In this document: in pieces, positions 1 through 7,079 of the stretch
How positions within the stretch are numbered: the stretch's first letter is position 1
Layout: each line of letters starts with the position of its first letter
NCBI GenBank assembly: GCA_913046155.1
Contig: CAJWRY010000007.1
Coordinates: 1 to 25,856 of the forward strand
Reading direction: 5' to 3'
DNA length: 25,856 nt
Source: an uncultured Candidatus Nemicrothrix sp.
GTDB lineage: Bacteria; Actinomycetota; Acidimicrobiia; Acidimicrobiales; UBA8592
Position numbers and translations under genes: made by a program
The notes under the pieces: model-generated
The model's input: the letters and a program-made list of their open reading frames with translations, nothing else
Told to the model about the DNA's origin: nothing
Database searches by the model: none

Positions 1-113
1 TCAGTCCAGTCATCCTTGCAAGGAAATGAATTGAATAAGATAACAATTAAAAACGATGTTTCTAGACAAAAAAACAACTACAGCAAAAATCGCTAGTCAT
101 TTTTGAGGGTTAT

Positions 114-179
114 ATGAACTTCCTTTCGCCTGCAGCGAAAATAGTTGAAGATCGTTATATCGAATTGGAGATAAATTAA
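114..179 (+). other. possible 21-aa small ORF with Shine-Dalgarno
   Basis: An ATG at 114 opens a 21-codon frame (MNFLSPAAKIVEDRYIELEI, then N and stop). A GAGGG Shine-Dalgarno at 105-109 sits 4 nt before the ATG. It could be a leader peptide for the downstream regulator or the remnant of a decayed gene. I recognise no family. The spacing is good, but ORFs this short arise by chance. Confidence 0.2.
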
Positions 180-365
180 ATCTAAATTTTGTCCTGGTTA
201 AATTTCTTTTATTTTTAAAAATTGAATCGAAAATGGATCTGATCGAGGGGCGAAGATCACTTTTTTTGTTCTGGAGGAAATCTCAACAGCTGTATGTATA
301 TGTATTCGACTATTGCGGTTTCGTGAATTTAATTGAATATTGCGCCAATTAAAACTAGAAATAGC

Positions 366-371
366 TATAAT
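366..371 (+). promoter_or_regulatory. -10 box TATAAT of a leaderless Lrp-type gene
   Basis: A consensus TATAAT ends exactly 6 nt before the ATG at 378, so transcription should begin at the start codon. No Shine-Dalgarno lies before 378. No good -35 box is visible at 16-18 nt. The site argues for ATG 378 over the upstream TTG at 333. Confidence 0.6.
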
Positions 372-377
372 CGCTTC

Positions 378-1109
378 ATGGATGAATTAGACCAAGAAAT
401 CCTCATGCAATTGAAAGAAGACTCTCGCCGGACTGTCACAGAGATATCAAAGGCAATCGGTAGAAGTCATTCCGCTACTCGCGTGAGAGTTAACAATCTG
501 ATGAAGTCGGGTATCATTAGCCGCTTCACAATTGAGTTAGCAAATTACAGAGACGAATTACTTCCTAGAGGCTATGTAGATGTAGTCCTACCGAACGGGG
601 CGAAAGCCGAGAGAATCGCAAGCGCATTAGAAGACATTGAAGAAGTATGTGACATTGCCCTTGTTACGGGTAAGTTCACGTGCCAAGTTTTAATCCAATG
701 CGAGGCAACAGCGAAAATGAAGGAACTCGCGGATGTCATCCAGGAGCGCCTCGGCTCATCTGAGAGCAGGGTTAGGATCATCACAGGATCTATTCCAGGT
801 TATCCAAGGTCAAATAATCCTATTTATCTTTCCCACCTTCTTGAAGAATCTCAATCGGACACTACTGAGCCGGAGCAAGGAACTAGTGAAGATGTACCTG
901 CTATTGAAGATCCTTCGGGGCCTACACCAGAAACAGGGCAGAACGATCAGGATCTACCTGAAGTTGTTCCTGTCGCCGGCATGGAGGATGCCCCAACAGA
1001 AGACAGCAAAATTGATGACGAAGATGATGACGACGTAGTTTGGAGTTTCTCATCTCCTGAAGAGCGAGTTGTGAAAGAAGAGCGTCCAGTAATCGGTTCG
1101 TCTAGTTAG
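378..1109 (+). CDS. Lrp/AsnC-family transcriptional regulator with acidic C-terminal tail
   Basis: Likely a DNA-binding regulator responding to an amino acid or other small metabolite. From ATG 378 the protein is 243 aa. It begins MDELDQEILMQLKEDSRRTV, the classic start of the AsnC winged helix (to about residue 60). An alpha/beta RAM ligand domain follows to about residue 155. Family members normally stop near 150-160 aa. This one continues for almost 90 residues that are Pro/Glu/Asp-rich, look disordered, and contain a DDEDDDD run before a final VVWSFSSPEER motif. A TTG at 333 would add 15 residues, but the TATAAT 6 nt before 378 and the homology favour the shorter start. It overlaps the convergent amidohydrolase tail-to-tail by 8 nt. 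It is the only recognisable transcription factor in the window and may govern neighbouring operons. Confidence 0.9.
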   Translation: MDELDQEILMQLKEDSRRTVTEISKAIGRSHSATRVRVNNLMKSGIISRFTIELANYRDELLPRGYVDVVLPNGAKAERIASALEDIEEVCDIALVTGKFTCQVLIQCEATAKMKELADVIQERLGSSESRVRIITGSIPGYPRSNNPIYLSHLLEESQSDTTEPEQGTSEDVPAIEDPSGPTPETGQNDQDLPEVVPVAGMEDAPTEDSKIDDEDDDDVVWSFSSPEERVVKEERPVIGSSS

Positions 1110-2508
1110 TAGCTTCAGGAGATCTGGTAAGTCGAGACTCTATTCCGGCTTTCGCAAATAATTTTTGGGCCACTTCATTAGCTTGAGCAAGAATGTCCAT
1201 TTCATTTAATCCCAGCAGCATCGAGTCTTGAATTAATAGTTGACCGTTAACTATTACATGTCGCACTTGAGATGGCGATGCACAAAAGACTAAAGAGCTC
1301 GCAACACTGTGCACTGGAGCTGTGAAAACAGTTTCAAGATCAACAACAATTAAATCCGCCTTATAGTCCGATGCAATCTGACCGATTTGTGTTTCTTTCC
1401 CTAGCGCTCGCGCCCCCCCACGACACGCCATTGTTAACGCATCTTCAGGCTGGAGCGCAGTCGGGTTCAGGTTGTGCACTTTTTGTAACAAGATTGTTGC
1501 TTTAAGCACTTCAAACATGTCTTGACGGTTATTGCTTCCTGGCCCGTCGCTTGCAAGAGCAACTGGAATTCCCATATCAATCATGTCCAGAATTCTCGGA
1601 ACTCCAGAGGCCAGGTACATATTACTTACGGGACAGTGAACTACTATTGACCCGCTTTCCGCAATAAGGTCTAACTCATGATCATCTAACCAAACACTGT
1701 GAGCCAATTGAGTGTCTGGGCCCAATGCCCCTAACTGGGAGAGCCATTCAACATGGCGCAACCCTCGCTCTTCAATGCTCATTTGAACCTCGGTGTGGGT
1801 TTCAGCACAATGTATGTGAGTTCCAGCTCCCCACGAGCGTGACTTACCTATCGTTTGCGACATGGCTTCATCACTACACCCCCATGGAATTAAGGGTGCG
1901 AGCTCTATCGTGATCAGATTATTGTTGGCGCCATGCCATTTATCGCGAACTGTTCGTGTTCTCTCGATTACCTGTTCATGGGTTTCAGTTAATGATGGTT
2001 CATAATTTCGATCTGCCCAACCGCGTGCAAGAAGAAAACGCACTCCAAGCTCGTCAGCAGCTTCACAAATCGCGTCGTCGATACTTTCGTCTATATGAAT
2101 GTATTGGTGGTCGATAACTGATGTGGCTCCTGTTCGTAAATTCTCAATTAATCCAACCATCGCAGCCAGCTTCGCAGTGTGGGCGTCTAGGTGCACGGCA
2201 CCCGGCCAAATACAGTGTTCAAGCCAGTCAAGAAGTGATTTATCATCACCAAGTCCTCGGAAGAAAGTTTGAAATAGATGAGTATGAGCGTTAGTCATGC
2301 CAGGCATTGTCGCTGTACCCGAACCGTCAATAACAGTTTCAGCACCCTCACGAACGCCCGCTGGAGGGGCCCCTGAGCCTACTTCTTTAATTACATCTCC
2401 ACTGACAGCCACCCAACCAGGATCCACGACTGTAAAATCATCATCAAGTAGAAGAACAGCGGTGTTCTCAATCAGAATATCAATACCTGATGGTCTGTTC
2501 TCAGACAC
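1102..2508 (-). CDS. metal-dependent amidohydrolase, TrzN/AtzB/SAH-deaminase type
   Basis: Cytosolic TIM-barrel hydrolase that likely deaminates or dechlorinates an N-heterocycle; the closest recognisable group is the TrzN/AtzB, 8-oxoguanine deaminase and S-adenosylhomocysteine/MTA deaminase branch. From GTG 2508 it is 468 aa. Metal and catalytic residues are in order: HTH (about H75, H77), IHCAE (H233, E236), LAHS (H270) and ASDGPGSNN (D321). The open frame extends to 2595, but that runs 86 nt into the upstream LLM gene. GTG 2508 lies 1 nt after that gene's stop (TAA-C-GTG), with a GGAAAG 4 nt upstream, and gives the expected family N-terminus. Translation is probably coupled to the LLM monooxygenase, so the two likely act in one pathway. 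The substrate is not determinable from sequence. Confidence 0.9.
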   Translation of the reverse strand: MSENRPSGIDILIENTAVLLLDDDFTVVDPGWVAVSGDVIKEVGSGAPPAGVREGAETVIDGSGTATMPGMTNAHTHLFQTFFRGLGDDKSLLDWLEHCIWPGAVHLDAHTAKLAAMVGLIENLRTGATSVIDHQYIHIDESIDDAICEAADELGVRFLLARGWADRNYEPSLTETHEQVIERTRTVRDKWHGANNNLITIELAPLIPWGCSDEAMSQTIGKSRSWGAGTHIHCAETHTEVQMSIEERGLRHVEWLSQLGALGPDTQLAHSVWLDDHELDLIAESGSIVVHCPVSNMYLASGVPRILDMIDMGIPVALASDGPGSNNRQDMFEVLKATILLQKVHNLNPTALQPEDALTMACRGGARALGKETQIGQIASDYKADLIVVDLETVFTAPVHSVASSLVFCASPSQVRHVIVNGQLLIQDSMLLGLNEMDILAQANEVAQKLFAKAGIESRLTRSPEATN

Positions 2509-2509
2509 G

Positions 2510-3541
2510 TTACTTTCCGACTTCCCAATCCGAAAATGATTCAATAACCGGTTCAATACTATCCATAATGGGGTACAGAATAGGACACGTAACACCTGCT
2601 TCTATGAATTCGGAAACTTTATCCCTGCACTCACTTGAAGTCCCAACAGCCATCAATTTCCTAACTAGGTCATCAGGTATTAAGTGCGCAGCTCTCTTAT
2701 AATCTTCTTCTGTTGCTGGCCAACCGACTATCTCTTTGACTTTGTCTACAAGGCTGGGATCAGCTCCTGAAGCTTTCATTATGTGCGGCTCTGTACCGAG
2801 ATAGTAGGCGACAAGTGACTTCCCCATCATTATCGCAGCTTCAGGGTCATCATCTGATAAAGAACAAGCCAGCAATTCAGGCCTGTCTATTGCAGAGAGC
2901 TCTCTCCCACTTCGCTGTGCACCAATCTCAACTTGGCCTACAGCATCCTTTATATAGTCAGTTGACACGACATAGTTGAGCACTGGGCCATCACAAATTT
3001 CTCCGCTTAATTGCAGCATCTTCGGCCCCGTTGCCCCTATGTATATTGGTATGTTCCTAGGGTCAGTGGACCCGTATGCGACGTCTAACTTCACGTGGTC
3101 TAATTGAACGAATTCCCCTTCGTAGCTAATCTCTTCCATGGTGAACAATGCCCGAATGGCCTCAATATTTTCGCGCATTGCTTTTAAAGGCGACCTACGG
3201 TCTGCGCCAACTCGAGAAGCTATGGGTTCCCACCATGCCCCGAGACCTAACATCACTCTGCTCTCTCCGTCGGGCGTTAAACCCGCCAGTTCCCACATGG
3301 TGCTCCAAGAAGCAGCAATAACCGCTGGGTTACGCGTGTAAATTGGCAATACGCCACTACCAATCTTTATTCGGGATGTGTGCGTCAGTAGTGCGCTCAT
3401 CATAACGATGCAGTCGCGCGCCAGTCTCGTGTCAGCCTGCCAGATCTCGGAAAACCCTTTTTCCTCCGCATATTGCGCTATCTGGAGTTCATATTTTATA
3501 TCATGCTTGTCTTGGAGGTAGAGTCCCATTCTTTGTGCCAT
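2510..3541 (-). CDS. LLM-class flavin-dependent oxidoreductase (Mer-like)
   Basis: A 343-aa luciferase-like TIM-barrel enzyme expected to use FMNH2 or F420H2. Typical segments are visible: GFSEIWQADTR near the N-terminus, RIKIGSGVLPIYTRNPAVIA, SRVMLGLGAW, and IYIGATGPKMLQLSGEICDG. The last resembles the methylene-tetrahydromethanopterin-reductase-like subgroup. The ATG at 3541 has no Shine-Dalgarno but a TAATGT -10 box ends 6 nt upstream, so it looks leaderless and heads the operon. The TrzN-like amidohydrolase begins 1 nt after its stop. The pairing suggests oxidation and hydrolysis of the same substrate class; RutA, an LLM enzyme that opens the uracil ring, is a precedent. The cofactor is not decided by the sequence. 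Confidence 0.9.
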   Translation of the reverse strand: MAQRMGLYLQDKHDIKYELQIAQYAEEKGFSEIWQADTRLARDCIVMMSALLTHTSRIKIGSGVLPIYTRNPAVIAASWSTMWELAGLTPDGESRVMLGLGAWWEPIASRVGADRRSPLKAMRENIEAIRALFTMEEISYEGEFVQLDHVKLDVAYGSTDPRNIPIYIGATGPKMLQLSGEICDGPVLNYVVSTDYIKDAVGQVEIGAQRSGRELSAIDRPELLACSLSDDDPEAAIMMGKSLVAYYLGTEPHIMKASGADPSLVDKVKEIVGWPATEEDYKRAAHLIPDDLVRKLMAVGTSSECRDKVSEFIEAGVTCPILYPIMDSIEPVIESFSDWEVGK

Positions 3542-3547
3542 GGACTG

Positions 3548-3553
3548 ACATTA
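3548..3553 (-). promoter_or_regulatory. -10 box TAATGT of the leaderless LLM-amidohydrolase operon
   Basis: On the minus strand TAATGT is followed by 6 nt and then ATG 3541. A weak -35-like TTGTAT lies at 3570-3575 with a 16-nt spacer. No Shine-Dalgarno is present. The site lies in the 83-nt divergent gap shared with the gene starting at 3625. Confidence 0.55.
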
Positions 3554-3624
3554 CATGCAAGAACAGTTGATACAAGTTATTGACAATTTTTCTAGACTTC
3601 TTAAAAGTATGAAATAGTTGGTGA

Positions 3625-4182
3625 ATGAGACTTTTGATAGTAAACGCCTTCGAGGACTCAGATATCCCATTACAGGCTATCTCTGAGTCCCTGTCGCAGT
3701 TACCAGTTGCGATTTCAACTCTGGATTTAGTTAAAGAAGGTTTCGGCGACTTCATGTCGCCGAGCGAGCGAGAGGCATATCATCTTGAAAATAACTTAGT
3801 ATCACCTGCTCAGAAGACGTCCGCAGAGTTAGTGAAAAGTACCGAAGGGTTAATACTGTGCTACCCACTTATCAATGACCTTTTCCCTGCAATCGTAAAA
3901 AGCTGGTTTGAGCGTGTCTTCATTCCTGGGGTTTCGTTCACCTTTTCAGAAAGCGGTCGGGTGAAAGGCGCTTTAAAAAATTTGCGATATATCCATTTCC
4001 TTGCACTTGCCGAACCAAACACAAAAAGAATGAAAAGGTCAAACCCTAGTAAATCTTTGTTAAGAGCTATTCGGATGAACGCTGGGTTAATGTGCAGGTC
4101 TTCACTTTCTGTCATTCATGATCTTGAATCATTTGGGATATCGGCGAGAAGCAATTTGATAAAAGGTGGCTATTTTAGGTAA
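3625..4182 (+). CDS. NAD(P)H dehydrogenase (quinone)-like flavodoxin-fold protein
   Basis: A 185-aa cytosolic flavodoxin-fold protein of the MdaB/KefF/NQO-like family, expected to bind FMN or FAD and reduce quinones or flavins with NAD(P)H. The N-terminal strand is MRLLIVNAFEDSD. The diagnostic block ILCYPLINDLFPAIVKSWFE, followed by RVFIPGVSF, matches the family signature with PAIVKSW at the flavin/substrate site. The aromatic pair often seen before it (WW) is replaced by LI, so the binding pocket may differ. A TGA stop directly before the ATG fixes the start. No Shine-Dalgarno and no properly spaced TANNNT box were seen. It is divergent from the LLM-amidohydrolase operon and overlaps a second NQO-like gene tail-to-tail by 8 nt. 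It may supply reduced flavin to nearby monooxygenases (inference). Confidence 0.8.
   Translation: MRLLIVNAFEDSDIPLQAISESLSQLPVAISTLDLVKEGFGDFMSPSEREAYHLENNLVSPAQKTSAELVKSTEGLILCYPLINDLFPAIVKSWFERVFIPGVSFTFSESGRVKGALKNLRYIHFLALAEPNTKRMKRSNPSKSLLRAIRMNAGLMCRSSLSVIHDLESFGISARSNLIKGGYFR
3743..3763. repeat. 8-bp perfect inverted repeat inside the 3625 gene
   Basis: TCGGCGAC (3743-3750), a 5-nt loop (TTCAT) and GTCGCCGA (3756-3763) form a GC-rich hairpin inside the coding sequence (encoding about FGDFMSP). No T-run follows, so it is not a terminator. It may be an RNA structure or a chance repeat. Confidence 0.4.
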
Positions 4183-4666
4183 CGATAAATTCCATTACGT
4201 CGCTTTTAACTTTGGTGAGATAGTTTTTTAGTTCTTCGTGAGTGCATCTATCAATCTTGTAAAGAGAGGTCCATTTCAACTCCACACTGTTATCGCAGAT
4301 CTTAGCTATTCTATTTTTTGTATACGACCTACCCCACTCCCCTTGCAGCAAGTTAATGAATTTGCTTGAACCATGCGTCGTGATGGACAAGATCGTTCTG
4401 ACATCTTGAAATAGGCCACTTTGACTTTGGTGCATTTCATTTATCCATTGCATTAAAGATGCAGGGTACCCTCCCCACCAAGTTGGGTATATGAGTATCA
4501 AAGCAGACGGTTTTCTCAAAGCAGTATTTGCCCGTAGCTTCTCTTTGCCAAGTCGTATCACAGTTGGGTTGATGCCGCTTCGCTCGAGAGATAGAAGCGC
4601 CGTGTCGAGAATAGCTTGGTTGAAGCTATTCTCGCTTGGATGAGCTTGCACGATTAGCACTTCCAA
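4175..4666 (-). CDS. NAD(P)H dehydrogenase (quinone)-like flavodoxin-fold protein, short
   Basis: A 163-aa flavodoxin-fold oxidoreductase, shorter than the usual 190-200 aa of NQO-type proteins. MEVLIVQAHPSENSFNQAIL is the classic N-terminus with the AHP-x3-SFN phosphate/flavin loop. YPTWWGGYPASLMQWINEM is the conserved substrate-pocket segment. Translation probably begins at TTG 4666, because an AAAGGG Shine-Dalgarno ends 7 nt before it; GTG 4660 is too far from that site. It lies 44 nt downstream of the LLM gene that ends at 4711, in the same direction, and could be its third operon member as a flavin reductase partner. The 3' end overlaps the convergent relative by 8 nt. A strong hairpin lies 33-61 nt into the coding sequence. 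Confidence 0.8.
   Translation of the reverse strand: MEVLIVQAHPSENSFNQAILDTALLSLERSGINPTVIRLGKEKLRANTALRKPSALILIYPTWWGGYPASLMQWINEMHQSQSGLFQDVRTILSITTHGSSKFINLLQGEWGRSYTKNRIAKICDNSVELKWTSLYKIDRCTHEELKNYLTKVKSDVMEFIVT
4606..4634. repeat. 12-bp perfect inverted repeat near the 5' end of the 4175-4666 gene
   Basis: CGAGAATAGCTT (4606-4617), a 5-nt loop (GGTTG) and AAGCTATTCTCG (4623-4634). On the minus-strand mRNA it covers coding nt 33-61. Twelve perfect pairs in coding sequence is unusual. No U-run follows. It could slow translation initiation or elongation, or protect the RNA. A protein-binding site is also possible. Confidence 0.55.
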
Positions 4667-4710
4667 GCTTTAGCCCTTTCCTTGATTAGAAATTTAAAGA
4701 GTGAAGAATA

Positions 4711-5862
4711 TCACAACTGGGGCATAACATCTTCGGCTAACCGATGCAGTTGTTCTTCCACTTTGGAGTACCGGTCTCCTGGCATAGCCGGGAATAGAAC
4801 GAGGTTCTCTACTCCTCCAAGGTAATCGCAATACCACTGAATTTGCTCTGCAACATCATCGGCATTTCCGACCAACCAAACTCTATTCTCCATAGACTCT
4901 TCAAGTGTGGGTATAAGGCCAGATTGTGCAGGCCCGCCATCAGATCCCATGTACCCTTTGCTCCAGCCGTACGGTCCTAGGAACTTCCACATTTCATCAT
5001 GACCATCACGGACGGACTTAATCGCTGCTTCTTTTGTTTCTTCAACACATGTGCACAAAACAAGAGTTCTTTTTTCTCCAGGAGCTAAAGCTACACCATG
5101 CGACTCTTGATAAATTGACGCATATTTATCCCAAAATTGTTTCATGAACTCGAAATGCTTTAGCCACATAACTCCTCCCCACCCATTTCGCGGAACAGTC
5201 TCAAGCGTTGGTGGTGATGTAATTGCCTGCCAAATCTCATACGGGTATAGCGGACGTGGAACGAGGGTCAGATCTTGAACGAAACCTCCTCTGTCTGGGA
5301 TACCTGGAACAGGAAATGTATAGACATCTCCGTCGTAACTAAATGTGTCGTTATCAAGAGCTAATCTAATAACTTCGACAGCTTCTTCAAATTGTTTCCT
5401 GTTGAACTCGTCCGCTGCAAGGCTATCTGGATTGTCATATGAACCTATCTTTGAGCCCAAATTCTCTGCTTCGCGAGGAACGGTCCCACGAGCAATACCT
5501 AATGCTCCTCGCCCGCCTGAAATGTTGTGCAGAGTTGCAAAGTCTTCTGCGAGTTTTAACGGGTGCCATTGCCCGACCACATTGAACATCATACCGATTT
5601 GGATGTTCTCAGTTCGTTCAGCAAGGATACCCCCAAGCATCATCCCATTTGGTACGACCTCATATCCTTCATATTGAAAGTGGTGTTCAGTTAACCAGTA
5701 GGAGTCGAAACCCAATTTGTCCGAGAGGACGCCCATATCAAGAATCCGTTCGGTGGCATGCCAAATTTCTTTTGGCCCATACCTTCTATCAGTAGGCGCA
5801 GGAGGCCCTGCCCCTGCGTCATCCATCTCAACACCACCAAATAGAAATATGCCAGTTTTCAT
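4711..5862 (-). CDS. LLM-class flavin-dependent monooxygenase (luciferase alpha-like)
   Basis: A 383-aa bacterial-luciferase-like monooxygenase. The segment LGFDSYWLTEHHFQYEGYEV carries the EHHF motif of luciferase-type (FMNH2) members, followed by IQIGMMFNVVGQWHPLKLAE and GRGALGIARGTVPREAENLG. It is longer than the four other LLM proteins here and has an insert around residues 180-215 (PVPGIPDRGGFVQ). ATG 5862 is preceded by GAGG about 6 nt upstream. It follows the small ABM-like gene by 44 nt and precedes the NQO-like gene by 44 nt, all on the minus strand. This looks like a three-gene unit: helper protein, oxygenase, flavin/quinone reductase. The substrate is unknown; aldehydes, ketones or terpenoids are family precedents. 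Confidence 0.88.
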   Translation of the reverse strand: MKTGIFLFGGVEMDDAGAGPPAPTDRRYGPKEIWHATERILDMGVLSDKLGFDSYWLTEHHFQYEGYEVVPNGMMLGGILAERTENIQIGMMFNVVGQWHPLKLAEDFATLHNISGGRGALGIARGTVPREAENLGSKIGSYDNPDSLAADEFNRKQFEEAVEVIRLALDNDTFSYDGDVYTFPVPGIPDRGGFVQDLTLVPRPLYPYEIWQAITSPPTLETVPRNGWGGVMWLKHFEFMKQFWDKYASIYQESHGVALAPGEKRTLVLCTCVEETKEAAIKSVRDGHDEMWKFLGPYGWSKGYMGSDGGPAQSGLIPTLEESMENRVWLVGNADDVAEQIQWYCDYLGGVENLVLFPAMPGDRYSKVEEQLHRLAEDVMPQL

Positions 5863-5906
5863 ATCGTCCTCTAAAGGGATCCTACTTCAAAGGACACCGA
5901 CATGTC

Positions 5907-6200
5907 CTATTCGGAGTCAGTAATAACGAGAAACTCGCGCATTTCTGGCTCAATGAGATAATCACCCATTCCCATGTCCACTATCCCTATCTGCTCATCA
6001 GATATTGCTTTCCATGAATCCTTATCTCTCCACCAAATTACTGCATGTAACTTTTCTGGATTATCTGGCGACTGCCACAATTCCTTTCGGACAAAGCCCT
6101 CCTGCTTCTCCAAAAAACGAGTCCACACAGCCTCATCCAAAGCTTTCCATTGATTTTGAACTGATGTTGGAACAATAAACGTAAGAAACTCAATGACCAT
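5907..6200 (-). CDS. small ABM-like protein (TIGR03792-like)
   Basis: From ATG 6200 the protein is 97 aa, starting MVIEFLTFIVP and including WTRFLEKQEGFVRKELWQSP and AVIWWRDKDSWKAISDEQ. This is the ferredoxin-like dimeric alpha-beta layout of antibiotic-biosynthesis-monooxygenase/TIGR03792 proteins; members are mostly uncharacterised. The frame is open to 6284, but the extra 28 residues look non-coding and would cross the promoter. A TACGCT -10 box ends 6 nt before ATG 6200 and there is no Shine-Dalgarno, so this first gene looks leaderless. It heads a minus-strand operon with the LLM monooxygenase. It might be a small oxygenase or a stress-type partner; the assignment rests on pattern recognition. 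Confidence 0.75.
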   Translation of the reverse strand: MVIEFLTFIVPTSVQNQWKALDEAVWTRFLEKQEGFVRKELWQSPDNPEKLHAVIWWRDKDSWKAISDEQIGIVDMGMGDYLIEPEMREFLVITDSE

Positions 6201-6206
6201 GAAAGA

Positions 6207-6212
6207 AGCGTA
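6207..6212 (-). promoter_or_regulatory. -10 box TACGCT of the leaderless ABM-LLM operon
   Basis: TACGCT on the minus strand is followed by 6 nt and ATG 6200. A TTGCGG -35-like hexamer lies at 6229-6234 with a 16-nt spacer. A 16-bp palindrome covers the spacer and most of the -35 box. Confidence 0.55.
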
Positions 6213-6217
6213 CACGA

Positions 6218-6233
6218 TGCGGCATATGCCGCA
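6218..6233. promoter_or_regulatory. 16-bp perfect palindrome, operator candidate
   Basis: TGCGGCATATGCCGCA is a perfect 16-bp dyad in the divergent gap between the ABM-LLM operon and the ABC transporter. It lies between the -10 box (6207-6212) and the outer edge of the -35-like box (6229-6234). That is a typical position for a repressor that blocks RNA polymerase. GC-rich arms around a CATATG core resemble sites for dimeric helix-turn-helix regulators. No matching regulator gene is adjacent. Confidence 0.6.
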
Positions 6234-6260
6234 AGGAACTAAAGAAATAGCTCGATCTAT

Positions 6261-6281
6261 CCGTATAAGTTCGCTTAACGG
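6261..6281 (+). promoter_or_regulatory. bulged hairpin with TTCG loop upstream of the ABC operon
   Basis: CCGT, a bulged A, TAAG, loop TTCG, CTTA and ACGG can pair as an 8-bp stem with one bulge. It lies 51 nt before the ATG at 6333. A -10-like TATTGT lies at 6294-6299 downstream of it. The hairpin would then be upstream DNA rather than leader RNA unless transcription starts earlier. Its role is unknown. Confidence 0.25.
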
Positions 6282-6332
6282 CAAAAGACGTTGTATTGTT
6301 TCGTTGATTACGTAATTGAAAAGGAACCGTAA

Positions 6333-7079
6333 ATGGGTGATAACGGAAGTGCTGCTTTAGCCTTCGATGATATTGGGATGATATTCCCTGATGGAACTGA
6401 GACACTACAGAACATTTCCTTTTCTGTTGATAAAGGCGAATTTGTGACGGTTGTCGGACCATCTGGTTGCGGTAAATCTACTCTGTTGAAAATTGCCTCT
6501 GGACTCTTAGAACCCACAGCTGGGGATGTAGCCGTTGATAGGGATAGCTTGGGCTATGTATTTCAGGACGCAACTTTGCTTCCGTGGAGGACGGTACTAG
6601 GAAATGTTGAGCTGTTATGTGAACTTCATGGAATGGGAAAAGCCGAGCGTCGTGAACTTGCCGAAGCGTCAATTGATCTTGTCGGGTTGCAAGGCTTTCA
6701 GAACCACTATCCGAAATCATTGTCCGGCGGAATGAAAATGCGAGCTTCACTCGCACGAACTCTGACTCTCAAGCCACCAGTATTCTTATTTGATGAACCA
6801 TTCGGTGCTGTTGATGAAATCACAAGAGAACACCTTAATGAAGAGACCCAACAGTTGTTCTTGCAAGAAGGTTTCGCCGGTTTGTTCATAACACACTCAA
6901 TCACCGAGGCTGTATTTATGTCTACTAAGGTTTTAGTTATGTCAGCAAGACCAGGTAAAATCGTCGCATCTTTTGACATACCATTCGATTATCCGAGAAA
7001 ACCGGATTTACGATTTGACGCAGAATTTGCAAGAATTTCTGGAGAAGTGTCTAAGGAACTACGAGGAGGGCATTCATGA
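6333..7079 (+). CDS. ABC transporter ATP-binding protein, SsuB/TauB/NitT type
   Basis: A 248-aa cytosolic ATPase of a nitrate/sulfonate/taurine/pyrimidine-precursor type importer. In order: Walker A GPSGCGKST (about 42-50), Q-loop and following motif VFQDATLLPWRTV (about 75-87, typical of SsuB/TauB), signature LSGGM (about 128-132), Walker B VFLFDEPFGAVDE, and switch His in ITHSITEA. All essential residues are present. AAGGAA at 6321-6326 is a clear Shine-Dalgarno 6 nt from ATG 6333. The gene overlaps the permease by 4 nt (ATGA). There is no substrate-binding protein in the window, so the ligand is open. Nearby LLM monooxygenases make organosulfonates (SsuD-like use) or N-heterocycles reasonable guesses. 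Confidence 0.93.
   Translation: MGDNGSAALAFDDIGMIFPDGTETLQNISFSVDKGEFVTVVGPSGCGKSTLLKIASGLLEPTAGDVAVDRDSLGYVFQDATLLPWRTVLGNVELLCELHGMGKAERRELAEASIDLVGLQGFQNHYPKSLSGGMKMRASLARTLTLKPPVFLFDEPFGAVDEITREHLNEETQQLFLQEGFAGLFITHSITEAVFMSTKVLVMSARPGKIVASFDIPFDYPRKPDLRFDAEFARISGEVSKELRGGHS

Larger units (their letters stand above)
1..377. other. AT-rich region without a confident gene
   Basis: This is the only stretch longer than 300 bases without a confident gene. It is AT-rich with stop codons in all frames. It holds a short ORF at 114-179 and a small inverted repeat at 124-140 (TTTCGC, 5-nt loop, GCGAAA). It also holds a strong but unused-looking Shine-Dalgarno, GGAGGAAA, at 273-280. The nearest ATG after that (294) is 13 nt away and opens only a 10-codon ORF. 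No tRNA fold or mobile-element end was recognised. It probably holds upstream control sequence for the Lrp-type gene. Confidence 0.5.

Noticed and set aside
124..140. TTTCGC/GCGAAA hairpin as a terminator for a gene left of the window
   Set aside because: Six-bp stem with no T-run on either strand and no coding sequence entering from the left.
3501..3755. 84-aa minus-strand ORF across the 3542-3624 divergent gap
   Set aside because: It overlaps the starts of two well-supported divergent genes, has low-complexity content and no family resemblance.
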